Origin: a virus
Length of the DNA stretch: 22,588 bases
Strand: one strand, 5' to 3'
IMG/VR virus record: IMGVR_UViG_3300020473_001411
Location: 1-22,588 of that record
Position numbers and translations under genes: made by a program. The notes under the pieces were generated by a model that was given only the letters and a program-made list of their open reading frames with translations, was not told where the DNA came from and did no database searches. Positions 7,985 to 14,764 of the stretch are shown in pieces. Numbering within the stretch: position 1 is the stretch's first letter; each line of letters starts with the position of its first letter.

Positions 7985-8017
7985 TAAAAAAAGAGAGTGA
8001 GATTTATCCCACTCTCT
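7985..8017 (-). terminator. Intrinsic terminator after the cobS-like gene
   Basis: On the minus strand an 11-bp stem (AGAGAGTGGGA paired with TCTCACTCTCT, one G-T pair) with a TAAA loop is followed directly by a run of seven T. It begins 14 nt after the cobS-like stop codon. This is a textbook Rho-independent terminator and marks the end of the VWA/AAA+ transcription unit. Confidence 0.9.
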
Positions 8018-8030
8018 ATATATCAACCGA

Positions 8031-9230
8031 TTACCAAGGAATATCGTCAGTTTTTCCGGCTTCCCATTCTGACTTTTCAGAGTCAGAATTTTCTTCAACC
8101 GAAACCTTCTCATCCAACTTGGAGTAAAGGTCCATGAAAACTTCTTTGGTCTGGTCATCAAACCGAGCGACACACATCGCAATCGCTTTCATGCGATCCT
8201 TAAAGATTGCAAAAGCATGGACAATGTGAACCAGACGGCGAGTAGCGATAATTTCATCAACTCCACCATCGTAGAAGGTTTTACGAATCAAATCCGCCCA
8301 GTCAACCAGTTTTCCAGCATATTCTTCATCCACACACCCAAGGTTTTCCATGAGTTTGATGACGATTTTCTTCTCAACCGAAACAGAAGGATATTCTTGT
8401 TCTACAGTCACAGGAAATCTCTCAAGGAATGCTTCGTTGAGAATGTTAGTTCCAATGAACCGACCATCTTCAGAACCTTTACCTTTAGTGTTTGCTGTCG
8501 CCATGACAGTGAAACCAGGCGCAGGACGAACAATCCGACCTTCTTTTTTGATGAGAAGTGGATTACCTTCCAGAACAGGCTGAAGACACATAATTTTGTT
8601 GGATGCAAGGTCAACCTCATCCAGAAGCAAAGTAGCACCACGCTCCATTGCCATGGTCACTGGTCCATCCTGCCAGACAGTCCGACCATCAACCAAAGCG
8701 TAGTGACCAATCATGTCATCTTCATCGGTTTCAATGGTAATGTTCACACGAAAAAGTTCTTTCTTGATTTCAGCATGAACTTGTTCAATCATCATGGTCT
8801 TACCATTACCAGACAAACCAGTGATGAAAATCGGGTAGAACTGACCAGATTTAGCGATGGTCTTGATATCATTGTAGTGACCGAACTTTACATAACCCTT
8901 CACTTTAGAAGGAACGTAAGATTCAGTTTCGGTTTTGGGAAACTCGATTACATTTGAAATGTTTGGAGATTCAGTCACAGGAATTTCTACGACAGGTGCT
9001 TTTGGCATGGGTCTTGCAAGGGTTACAAGGTTACCACTCTCATCAAGAGTAGGAATACGAAATACGCCTCTGCGAACAGAGTTTTCAGAACTCCATACAA
9101 ACGATGGTGCATACTTGGATAGACCACAATTTATAGCCCAATCCATCAGTTCTCGGCGTGACGCTTCGCCATCTGGGAAGTCACGTAAAAGACCTTGAAT
9201 GATTTGTTGTCGTTTTTCAGTTGTTGCCAT
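8031..9230 (-). CDS. cobS: CobS/MoxR-type AAA+ ATPase
   Basis: This 399-aa AAA+ protein is of the CobS/MoxR group, common in marine T4-like phages and usually annotated cobS. Walker A is GLSGNGKT (residues 138-145) and Walker B is LLLDEVD (201-207). A downstream VMATANTKGKGSEDGRFIG block and ERFPVTVEQEYP fit the family. The N-terminal 130 residues hold a small helical domain and a Pro/Glu linker. MoxR-type ATPases act as remodelling chaperones with VWA-domain partners, and the gene directly upstream encodes one. Whether it takes part in cobalt insertion into corrins is doubtful; a phage-specific remodelling task is as likely. GGAG lies 8 nt before the ATG. It has its own promoter (9300..9328), a leader hairpin and a terminator. 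Confidence 0.88.
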   Translation of the reverse strand: MATTEKRQQIIQGLLRDFPDGEASRRELMDWAINCGLSKYAPSFVWSSENSVRRGVFRIPTLDESGNLVTLARPMPKAPVVEIPVTESPNISNVIEFPKTETESYVPSKVKGYVKFGHYNDIKTIAKSGQFYPIFITGLSGNGKTMMIEQVHAEIKKELFRVNITIETDEDDMIGHYALVDGRTVWQDGPVTMAMERGATLLLDEVDLASNKIMCLQPVLEGNPLLIKKEGRIVRPAPGFTVMATANTKGKGSEDGRFIGTNILNEAFLERFPVTVEQEYPSVSVEKKIVIKLMENLGCVDEEYAGKLVDWADLIRKTFYDGGVDEIIATRRLVHIVHAFAIFKDRMKAIAMCVARFDDQTKEVFMDLYSKLDEKVSVEENSDSEKSEWEAGKTDDIPW

Positions 9231-9255
9231 AACAAATACTCCATCTTGGAGGTTT

Positions 9256-9285
9256 CAAAAAGGAGAGAGGGGGAATCCCTCTCTC
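9256..9285 (-). terminator. Terminator-like hairpin in the cobS leader
   Basis: The minus strand reads GAGAGAGGG, loop ATTCC, CCCTCTCTC, then CTTTTT. This 9-bp GC-containing stem with a T-run has the form of an intrinsic terminator. It lies downstream of the cobS promoter (about +8 of the transcript) and upstream of the ATG. It could terminate read-through from the upstream VWA gene, attenuate cobS, or protect the 5' end of the mRNA. Confidence 0.7.
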
Positions 9286-9299
9286 GTCATCACAATTAT

Positions 9300-9328
9300 A
9301 TAATATCAAACAAAACTCCGAATGTCAA
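9300..9328 (-). promoter_or_regulatory. Sigma70-type promoter for the cobS-like gene
   Basis: TTGACA (9328-9323), 17 nt, TATTAT (9305-9300), preceded by AAAAAC. The downstream sequence is ATAATTGTGATGACG, sharing TGTGATGA with two other promoters in this window. It sits in the 100-nt gap between the VWA-protein gene and cobS. Confidence 0.9.
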
Positions 9329-9332
9329 GTTT

Positions 9333-11705
9333 TTACGCAATCTTTTCAATAAATGCATTGAGCATCACACGATTTTGTAACTTGTTTTTGGTGTTCTTCT
9401 TGAGTGCTTTTCTCAGTTCCGACTTGGACGCTCCAGCACTTACTTCATTGATGTGATCCACACCATCAATCTCAAGACCTTTGGAATTGATGATGTAAAG
9501 TTCATCATATGCAGTTCCTTTTTCAATCCAGAACTTGTTCCTGCGAAACTCTCTGACTTCATCATCCTTCAGGTATCGGTCAATGACACCGACAAGGTTC
9601 TGAACTCTGGAACTTTGAGTGAGAAAGAAACCAAGAAGATTGACACCAGTTGTTTCTTTGAGGAACCTCAGATACAAACTGGTAGTATCAGCTCTTCGGT
9701 AGTAACCGCCACGTGATTCTTGATTCATCACTCTTACTCTGGTCTTACGATCATCAATGACAACTTGACTGTCAATGACATCATAACCACGCTCTTCAGA
9801 AGTGTTTCTGTAAGAATTGACAGGAGAACTTGCACCATCGGTCAAGAAAATAGCATTGACAATCTGTGCTTTGGTCTTAACCTTGTAATCTTCAATCAAT
9901 GACTTTGCAGTAATGATTGTATCATCAAGTGGTGTTCCACCCAAACTGAAGTTATGAGGCATACCAAAATAACTTCTTCTGTCAAATCCAAAATATCGAT
10001 TTGAATAACCACCGAAAGCATCTGCAAGCATCAAAAGATTTTTGATTCCAGTAACAAAATCAGTTCTTCTCATTCTTGAAGAAACCAAATTGAGAAGGCT
10101 GAAGTAATTGTTGATCAACAAATCTTTGTTGCGATAGTCAGCGATCTTTTTACCATCAATAGTGTATCCATTGGTGATATCACGATTCCGATAATGATCA
10201 TATGCACTAGAATTGTTTTTCATACTTCGGCGAGCATAAGAATCACTGAATGCATAAACCTCAAAAGGAATCTGCACTTTCTGACAGAACATTGCAAGGT
10301 TTATCACTTGATGAATAGTGTCCTGAATCATTCCTGACATTGAACCAGACCAATCAATGAACATGACCATTGCGTGGTTCTTGCCTTCTGGAAGATTGGT
10401 GATTTGTTGAAAAAGATTCTCACTGTACTTGTAAGCGTGAATCTTGTTCATGTCAAGAGTTCCTTTCTTTGAATTGTACGCTCTGCGATGAATATCCGCA
10501 GCTTTCTTCATTTCAAACTCTTTGACCATATAACTAATCATCTTCTCATTGTCTTTACGAAACTGATTATAAAGTTTGTTCTCATACTCAGCAGCACCAT
10601 CAAGTTTTCCGTAAAACTCAGAGATTTCTTGTGTGATATCTTTGTAGTCAACAATCAGATTTTCGTAATGAACTTTCGGGAAAGTCACGTAAGAAGGAGC
10701 GTAATACCGATCACCCATCTCAGCGATTGACTCTTCATTTCTGCGAAAGTTCTCATCAGTTCGTGAAGTAGGAACAAACTCATCCTTGGAGAATGGGTTT
10801 CCTTTTCCACCTTCAGGACCAAATGACATTTTCTCACTTGAAGATTCAGACGGCTTCTCTTCCGACTCATCAGATGAATCTTCTTCAGGTCCATCAGACG
10901 ATTCATTCTCAAATTCATTTTTGAATTTATCAGCAGGTGAATGACCAGAATCAGATTCTTCACCTTCCTCACTTGGAGAAGGACTGTCTGATTTCATTTC
11001 CTCATCTGAATCCATCATTTGCATTGGTGATTCGCCAGTCATTGACATATCATCGTCACTCTCATCTGAACCATTTTCAGCAGTAGCAAAGTTGAAGTCA
11101 GAATAACTGTTATCGGTTTCGGATTCGTTTTCCTTGCAGTAAGCAAAGAGAGCGTCTGTGACTTTGACAACATCATCAAAGGTTTCAGTTCCCATGACTT
11201 TATCAATCCACTCTCGCTCTTCTTCAGTAAAATCAATTCCGTAACTTCCACCCGCTTTGGTGTAAAGGTTGATTCTGTCAATCAGATTCAGTTCGTTGAC
11301 ATCAACACCCATTTCACGAATACCAAAGAAGTCAGCGTTCATGAGTTCATTGTAACCATCACTCATCGCTTTTCTTGCGCCAGGAAACTTTCTCTTGATT
11401 TTCTTCTCAATACGTGCATCTTCTACAACGTTGAGAAATGACTTGTAACCACTTCCCTTGTCATTTGTAGAAGAATGCCAACCCTCTTCAGGAGTCCAGA
11501 GTGCATGACCTACTTCATGAGAACAGAAAAGGTCATAAACATCAGAACCAGGCTTCCATTTGAGAATTGGGAGATACAGCACACGATTTTTGATATCAAA
11601 TGCTGCGGTAGGAATCTTCTTGTGTTCAACAGTAATGTTCTCAGACGCCATCAACTTGGCGAGAACTGACTTCTGTTCTACAAGAGCGTTAGTGTTTTTT
11701 TTCAT
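9333..11705 (-). CDS. CobT-like protein: metalloprotease-like motif plus VWA domain
   Basis: This 790-aa protein has three parts. The N-terminal part holds HEVGHAL (zinc-binding HExxH, residues 63-67) and, 25 residues later, NVVEDARIE, whose Glu could be the third ligand. Residues about 196-310 are an extremely acidic Ser/Asp/Glu linker. A VWA domain follows, with the MIDAS motif DWSGSM at 451-456 and FLTDGASSP near residue 630. Acidic linker plus VWA domain is the layout of cobaltochelatase CobT and related MoxR partners; the next gene encodes the matching AAA+ protein. The frame can start at TTG (11711), but ATG at 11705 is preferred. No Shine-Dalgarno is seen; ATTGATT precedes the ATG, as at the 45-aa gene start at 16448. 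Protease activity is unproven. Confidence 0.85.
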   Translation of the reverse strand: MKKNTNALVEQKSVLAKLMASENITVEHKKIPTAAFDIKNRVLYLPILKWKPGSDVYDLFCSHEVGHALWTPEEGWHSSTNDKGSGYKSFLNVVEDARIEKKIKRKFPGARKAMSDGYNELMNADFFGIREMGVDVNELNLIDRINLYTKAGGSYGIDFTEEEREWIDKVMGTETFDDVVKVTDALFAYCKENESETDNSYSDFNFATAENGSDESDDDMSMTGESPMQMMDSDEEMKSDSPSPSEEGEESDSGHSPADKFKNEFENESSDGPEEDSSDESEEKPSESSSEKMSFGPEGGKGNPFSKDEFVPTSRTDENFRRNEESIAEMGDRYYAPSYVTFPKVHYENLIVDYKDITQEISEFYGKLDGAAEYENKLYNQFRKDNEKMISYMVKEFEMKKAADIHRRAYNSKKGTLDMNKIHAYKYSENLFQQITNLPEGKNHAMVMFIDWSGSMSGMIQDTIHQVINLAMFCQKVQIPFEVYAFSDSYARRSMKNNSSAYDHYRNRDITNGYTIDGKKIADYRNKDLLINNYFSLLNLVSSRMRRTDFVTGIKNLLMLADAFGGYSNRYFGFDRRSYFGMPHNFSLGGTPLDDTIITAKSLIEDYKVKTKAQIVNAIFLTDGASSPVNSYRNTSEERGYDVIDSQVVIDDRKTRVRVMNQESRGGYYRRADTTSLYLRFLKETTGVNLLGFFLTQSSRVQNLVGVIDRYLKDDEVREFRRNKFWIEKGTAYDELYIINSKGLEIDGVDHINEVSAGASKSELRKALKKNTKNKLQNRVMLNAFIEKIA

Positions 11706-11749
11706 AATCAATAAAGAAATAAAGGGTTGAACCTCATCATCACAATTAC

Positions 11750-11778
11750 AGTATATAAAGATTTGAGGAATTTGTCAA
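11750..11778 (-). promoter_or_regulatory. Sigma70-type promoter for the VWA-protein gene
   Basis: TTGACA (11778-11773), 17 nt, TATACT (11755-11750), preceded by AAAAAAC and followed by GTAATTGTGATGATG. The TGTGATGATG start region is identical to that at 16490..16518. The stop codon of the 49-aa gene upstream lies inside the -35 box. Confidence 0.9.
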
Positions 11779-11924
11779 GTTTTTTCGTCTGACTTCTTTT
11801 TGAGAGTATGTCGTGCGTAGTCACCTGTTCCATCGTCAAGGTGACAATACCCTTCCAATGAATATCCTGAATACTTCTTCAACAGTTCTTTACGATGTCT
11901 CTTTGACAATCTTGCGTAGTTCAT
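11775..11924 (-). CDS. Small basic protein (49 aa)
   Basis: This short gene begins MNYARLSKRHRKELLKKYSG and ends TLKKKSDEKT. It has a strong Shine-Dalgarno (AGGAG, 6 nt before ATG) and sits directly behind a sigma70-type promoter (11950..11978), which supports its being real. The N-terminal half is highly basic and likely helical; the middle (EGYCHLDDGTGDY) is acidic. The stop TGA lies within the -35 box of the next promoter. No family is recognised. Small basic phage proteins made early often bind host enzymes or nucleic acid, but nothing here decides that. Confidence 0.65.
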   Translation of the reverse strand: MNYARLSKRHRKELLKKYSGYSLEGYCHLDDGTGDYARHTLKKKSDEKT

Positions 11925-11949
11925 TTGACTCCTTTCTCATTACCTTACT

Positions 11950-11978
11950 ATAATACCAAAAAAAGAGAGGAATGTCAA
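11950..11978 (-). promoter_or_regulatory. Sigma70-type promoter for the 49-aa gene
   Basis: TTGACA (11978-11973), 17 nt, TATTAT (11955-11950), with AAAAAAT upstream. The start region AGTAAGGTAATGAG lacks the TGTGATGATG element shared by other members. It lies just after the last fibre-like gene, resetting transcription to the next unit. Confidence 0.85.
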
Positions 11979-11983
11979 ATTTT

Positions 11984-12484
11984 TTATCTGAAAACTGCAA
12001 TATGTACATAATTCATATCGTTTACACTGCCTGCATGATGAATTAATACAAAACGACAACTGCTAGTAGAAATAGCAGTAGCATGAGAGGCAATAAAAGA
12101 GTAATAGTTACTAGAATTACTACCCACATTACTTCCTACAATAGCATAGTTTGCATCAGGCATCGCAGTTGCAAAGTTTACTGTATAATCACCAGTTCCA
12201 TTACGAACTACTTTGCTCACATTACCACTTGCACGAATTGCACAACAATCTTCACTACTTATGGAAGTGGTAGAAGTTCCGTCAAAATTAACCCATGCAC
12301 GACAACCAAAAAGAGGTAGAGTTGTGCTTTTGGTTACAGCTGTTCCACTTGTAGGTCCATTCGAAGCGGAACTGTCAAGTGCAGAAAATGCTGGTTTTAT
12401 ATTCAAACCACTATCAACTGAAACAGTCGTTCCACTCTTACTCATGACAGTTGTACTATCTATTTTAAACGTAGGATCTGGCAT
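11984..12484 (-). CDS. Tail-fibre-like protein, module 3 (166 aa)
   Basis: The N-terminus PTFKIDSTTVMSKSGTTVSV is closely related to that of the fibre-like protein at 12705..13274 (FKMGSKTVMSQSGT). The C-terminal part reads ASGNVSKVVRNGTGDYTVNF, then ATAMPDANYAIVGS. That VVRNGTGxYTVxF...MPDANY pattern is a beta-rich tip domain common in tail fibres and surface proteins of marine phages. AGGATAAA precedes the ATG; the gene starts 1 nt after the stop of the 71-aa gene. It is probably a virion-surface or receptor-binding component made late. The specific role is inferred. Confidence 0.7.
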   Translation of the reverse strand: MPDPTFKIDSTTVMSKSGTTVSVDSGLNIKPAFSALDSSASNGPTSGTAVTKSTTLPLFGCRAWVNFDGTSTTSISSEDCCAIRASGNVSKVVRNGTGDYTVNFATAMPDANYAIVGSNVGSNSSNYYSFIASHATAISTSSCRFVLIHHAGSVNDMNYVHIAVFR

Positions 12485-12485
12485 T

Positions 12486-12701
12486 TTATCCTGTCAAGTT
12501 GATACTACCAGAACTTCCGATAGTCGTGTTCCCTGTCACATCTAAATCACCTACAACATTCAGCACACCATTCACCTCAATGTTTGGGACTGTTACCGGC
12601 CCAGACAGAACAGCAGTGTGAGTGCTTGCAACTTCTACGTTTGCAGTAAAAGTTTGCGTGTTGATTCCGATAAGAACAGATTGATTTTTTGTTACTCCCA
12701 T
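12486..12701 (-). CDS. Tail-fibre-like protein, module 2 (71 aa)
   Basis: This short protein begins MGVTKNQSVLIGINTQTFTA and ends NTTIGSSGSINLTG. The second half (VEVNGVLNVVGDLDVTGNTT-like repeats) is the short beta-solenoid or fibre-shaft motif (GxLxVxGDxxVxGN) seen in phage fibres. It lies between two other fibre-like genes, with gaps of 1 and 3 nt, and has AGGATAAAAT before the ATG. At 71 aa it is too small for a whole fibre and could be a connector or chaperone-like piece. Confidence 0.6.
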   Translation of the reverse strand: MGVTKNQSVLIGINTQTFTANVEVASTHTAVLSGPVTVPNIEVNGVLNVVGDLDVTGNTTIGSSGSINLTG

Positions 12702-12704
12702 ATT

Positions 12705-13274
12705 TTATCCTGCTATTTCCATCGCTGTTATGGTTGAAATACCAGTTCCATCTCTCTCTGTTTCATTTGTATTTCTTTCGGAACGATTGACATATGCTGA
12801 ACCACCACTTTGAACTCTTAATTGAATTTTATAAACAATGGATGTTGAACCATCTCCGCCTGGGGTAGTATCTAAAAATTGCATCGATGTTGACATTGTT
12901 TCATATGTTGCACCTTCACTTCCGTAAGTTGACATAGTTGCCGCTGGTCTATTGCCTGGATTCGTGTTTATTCCAATAGCAGTAGAATCTCTCATGAATC
13001 GTAGATAAATGTTGTAGTTTGTACCACTTGTCATCAAAGTTGCCATCAATAATATTTTACTGTTTGTTTTTGGAGTTACAGACACACTTAGAGCACTACT
13101 TTGATCGTCAGCTATATCGGTGAAAGAAGTGCTCGTAAATTGGGATGATGCTCTGGTTATAGATGTTGATGTAACATTTATGATACAACCAGTAGGAGCA
13201 TTCGCACCCCAAGTTGGATTGCTCGTGCCTGATTGGGACATCACAGTTTTTGACCCCATCTTAAAATCACCCAT
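12705..13274 (-). CDS. Tail-fibre-like protein, module 1 (189 aa)
   Basis: It begins MGDFKMGSKTVMSQSGTSNP, sharing the KTVMSQSGT anchor with the module at 11984..12484. The rest is Ser/Thr-rich and beta-like (FTSTSFTDIADDQSSALSVS, then PKTNSKILLMATLM), with YLRFMRDSTAIGI and KIQLRVQSGGSAYVNRS. This resembles the small jelly-roll C-terminal domains of marine phage fibre and surface proteins. It abuts the P-loop gene (stop and start adjacent) and has GGAGATGTAA before the ATG. It is probably transcribed from the late promoter at 14172. Function inferred from composition. Confidence 0.68.
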   Translation of the reverse strand: MGDFKMGSKTVMSQSGTSNPTWGANAPTGCIINVTSTSITRASSQFTSTSFTDIADDQSSALSVSVTPKTNSKILLMATLMTSGTNYNIYLRFMRDSTAIGINTNPGNRPAATMSTYGSEGATYETMSTSMQFLDTTPGGDGSTSIVYKIQLRVQSGGSAYVNRSERNTNETERDGTGISTITAMEIAG

Positions 13275-14135
13275 TTACATCTCCGAAGAATCAGTTGATA
13301 TCATATCCCTTGTAAGTTTTGTTTTTGGAACATTACTTGCAATCCACCCCATGAGTTGTTTCTTAATGTCACTTTCGGGTGCAACTGACTTGCCTTCTTT
13401 CTTGAAGGTAAGGTAGGTAAAATCTTTTACGAGAATGTCACCCTGTTTTGTCTTGACCATCTTCTTTGTTTCTGGGTCTACATAAGGAATAGTATTTTCA
13501 CGATTATTGAGAATCACACGAACACCACCATTCAGTCCTCTGGGAATCTTGCCCTTGATGACATTATACATACTGGTTGCAGCTCCTTCATGTGAGAGAA
13601 GCATGATGTCTTCTGGAACTACTCTTTCACGATTACGATTATTTTGAATTGCAATTGCGTAGTTTGTCAATACCCAAGTAAGATGAATGTTCTTTGGGTC
13701 ATATCCAGCGGCAAGGAGTTGTGGAAGAACATCCGTGATATCTCCTGCATCTTTCATTGTGATATCAAACATAATGTTAGGTAATCTGCTCGCATTAGAA
13801 TCTCTGAGTAGAAGTTCTAATGATCTATCTTTGATTCCTTTTTCTTTCACAAACATATGAAGTTTGTAAACATCTTTTGGATTCCTAAGTTGAAGATTTC
13901 TCAACTCTTTGTATTCACTTTTGACTTGTGCTAGTTTGAGGTATGCTTTTTTCCATTCATCAACATCACGAACTTTGAACTTTTCTTTCTCCATGAAATG
14001 AGAAATCGCAAAACCTTTGCCAGAACCAGCACCACCTGCTAGAAATACGATTTGACCATATTTTTTACCTTGATTGTAGAGAATAAGTTTCTCTTCAAGA
14101 TATTGTTCTGTGATATAATTTTGGAAAGATAACAT
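13275..14135 (-). CDS. P-loop NTPase/kinase-like protein with capsid-targeting-like N-terminus
   Basis: This 286-aa protein has Walker A GGAGSGKG (residues 34-41) after strand QIVFLA, then RDVDEWKKAY and a basic region near NNRNRERVVPEDIM. The pattern fits zeta-toxin-like or polynucleotide-kinase-like P-loop proteins, which phosphorylate a small molecule or nucleic acid end. The N-terminus MLSFQNYITEQ resembles the T4 internal-protein capsid-targeting peptide (MKTYQEFIAE), with the form M-x-[ST]-[FY]-x-x-[FY]-I-x-E. A perfect late promoter lies 36 nt upstream, so the gene is probably expressed with virion genes, and the protein may be packaged. The substrate is unknown; both the kinase and packaging ideas are inference. 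Confidence 0.72.
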   Translation of the reverse strand: MLSFQNYITEQYLEEKLILYNQGKKYGQIVFLAGGAGSGKGFAISHFMEKEKFKVRDVDEWKKAYLKLAQVKSEYKELRNLQLRNPKDVYKLHMFVKEKGIKDRSLELLLRDSNASRLPNIMFDITMKDAGDITDVLPQLLAAGYDPKNIHLTWVLTNYAIAIQNNRNRERVVPEDIMLLSHEGAATSMYNVIKGKIPRGLNGGVRVILNNRENTIPYVDPETKKMVKTKQGDILVKDFTYLTFKKEGKSVAPESDIKKQLMGWIASNVPKTKLTRDMISTDSSEM

Positions 14136-14171
14136 AGGAATCCGTTTTATAAAAATAATCTTTGATATTAA

Positions 14172-14179
14172 TATTTATA
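14172..14179 (-). promoter_or_regulatory. T4-type late promoter TATAAATA
   Basis: The minus strand carries an exact TATAAATA, the T4 late promoter element recognised by gp55-RNA polymerase with the gp45 clamp. It is 36 nt before the P-loop gene start and 15 nt after the end of tRNA-Trp. I found no other exact match on either strand of the window. Confidence 0.85.
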
Positions 14180-14194
14180 AAACAGAAAGTTGGA

Positions 14195-14268
14195 TGGCAG
14201 GTCATGTAGGAATCGAACCCACATTGACGGATTTGGAGTCCGTAGTTTTACCATTAAACTAATGACCT
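14195..14268 (-). tRNA. tRNA-Trp (CCA)
   Basis: The acceptor stem AGGTCAT pairs with ATGACCT, with discriminator G and an encoded CCA. The anticodon stem ACGGA/TCCGT encloses the loop CTCCAAA (anticodon CCA). The T-loop TTCGATT is standard. Length is 74 nt. It is last of four tRNAs in the cluster. Confidence 0.95.
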
Positions 14269-14271
14269 GTG

Positions 14272-14347
14272 TGGCTCCCCGAGCTGGACTCGAACCAGCG
14301 ACAAGGTGATTAACAGTCACCCACTCTACCAACTGAGTTATCGGGGA
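14272..14347 (-). tRNA. tRNA-Asn (GTT)
   Basis: The acceptor stem TCCCCGA pairs with TCGGGGA, with discriminator G and an encoded CCA. The anticodon stem GGTGA/TCACC encloses the loop CTGTTAA (anticodon GTT). The T-loop TTCGAGT is standard. Length is 76 nt. Only 3 nt separate it from tRNA-Trp. Confidence 0.96.
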
Positions 14348-14350
14348 TTG

Positions 14351-14426
14351 TGGTGGAGCTGACAAGAATCGAACTTGCTACCTCTTCCGTGCAAGGGAAG
14401 CGCTCTCCCAGATGAGCTACAGCCCC
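14351..14426 (-). tRNA. tRNA-Ala (TGC)
   Basis: The acceptor stem GGGGCTG pairs with CAGCTCC (one G-T pair at position 3), with discriminator A and an encoded CCA. The alanine G3-U70 identity pair is present. The anticodon stem CTTCC/GGAAG encloses the loop CTTGCAC (anticodon TGC). Length is 76 nt. Confidence 0.96.
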
Positions 14427-14427
14427 G

Positions 14428-14503
14428 TGGAGCTACTGATTGGAATCGAACCAACGACCTGAAGTTTACAAAACTCCTGCTCTACCATCTGAGCTACAGT
14501 AGC
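14428..14503 (-). tRNA. tRNA-Thr (TGT)
   Basis: The acceptor stem GCTACTG pairs with CAGTAGC, with discriminator T and an encoded CCA. The anticodon stem GGAGT/ACTTC encloses the loop TTTGTAA (anticodon TGT). The T-loop TTCGATT is standard. Length is 76 nt. It is first of the four-tRNA cluster. Confidence 0.94.
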
Positions 14504-14764
14504 ATAAAAGGGGGGAGAAGCGAGAACAGCAAATGAATCCTCAAATGAGTCGATTCAAACAAGGTTCAAACGTCAAAAAACAAATTTGATACCTAATGTC
14601 ATTCTCCGTCTGCAAAAAAGGCGAGCGACCTAACAAAAAGCAAATATTCTTCTTTTAACGGAAGCAGATATCTTAGTTCTTTGTTCGATTGTTTGTAGTT
14701 GACTAACGTCAAATAATTCCATATGGTAGGAATCAGACCTCTCACCTCTCCCTACCAACATAAG
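14504..14764 (-). other. Non-coding spacer with hairpin and possible tRNA remnant
   Basis: This 261-nt spacer lies between the 189-aa gene and the tRNA cluster and holds no convincing gene. At 14724..14757 the arms TGGTAGG and CCTACCA (minus strand) enclose GAGGTCTGATTCC, which resembles the T-arm and CCA end of a tRNA; it may be a decayed tRNA. At 14535..14556 a hairpin pairs GAATC with GATTC and CTCA with TGAG, with a 2-nt bulge. A 30-codon frame (14630..14722) lacks a ribosome site. The spacer is probably transcribed as part of the tRNA precursor. Confidence 0.4.

Noticed and set aside
8217-8957. Long plus-strand open frame of 246 codons
   Set aside because: It lies fully antisense to the cobS-like gene, which has complete AAA+ motifs; the translation resembles no family.
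8031-9230. Cobalamin biosynthesis role for the CobS-like ATPase
   Set aside because: No cobN or other corrin genes are present; the motif evidence supports only a MoxR/CobS-type ATPase with a VWA partner.
14168-14365. 65-codon minus-strand frame
   Set aside because: It covers tRNA-Trp and tRNA-Asn and only reflects open codons in the tRNA sequence.
14590-14640. Possible terminator (GGTCGCTCGCC followed by six T) on the minus strand
   Set aside because: The inverted repeat allows only about three base pairs, too weak for an intrinsic terminator.
14630-14722. 30-codon frame beginning MELFDVSQ in the tRNA spacer
   Set aside because: No ribosome site and no family features; too short to support.
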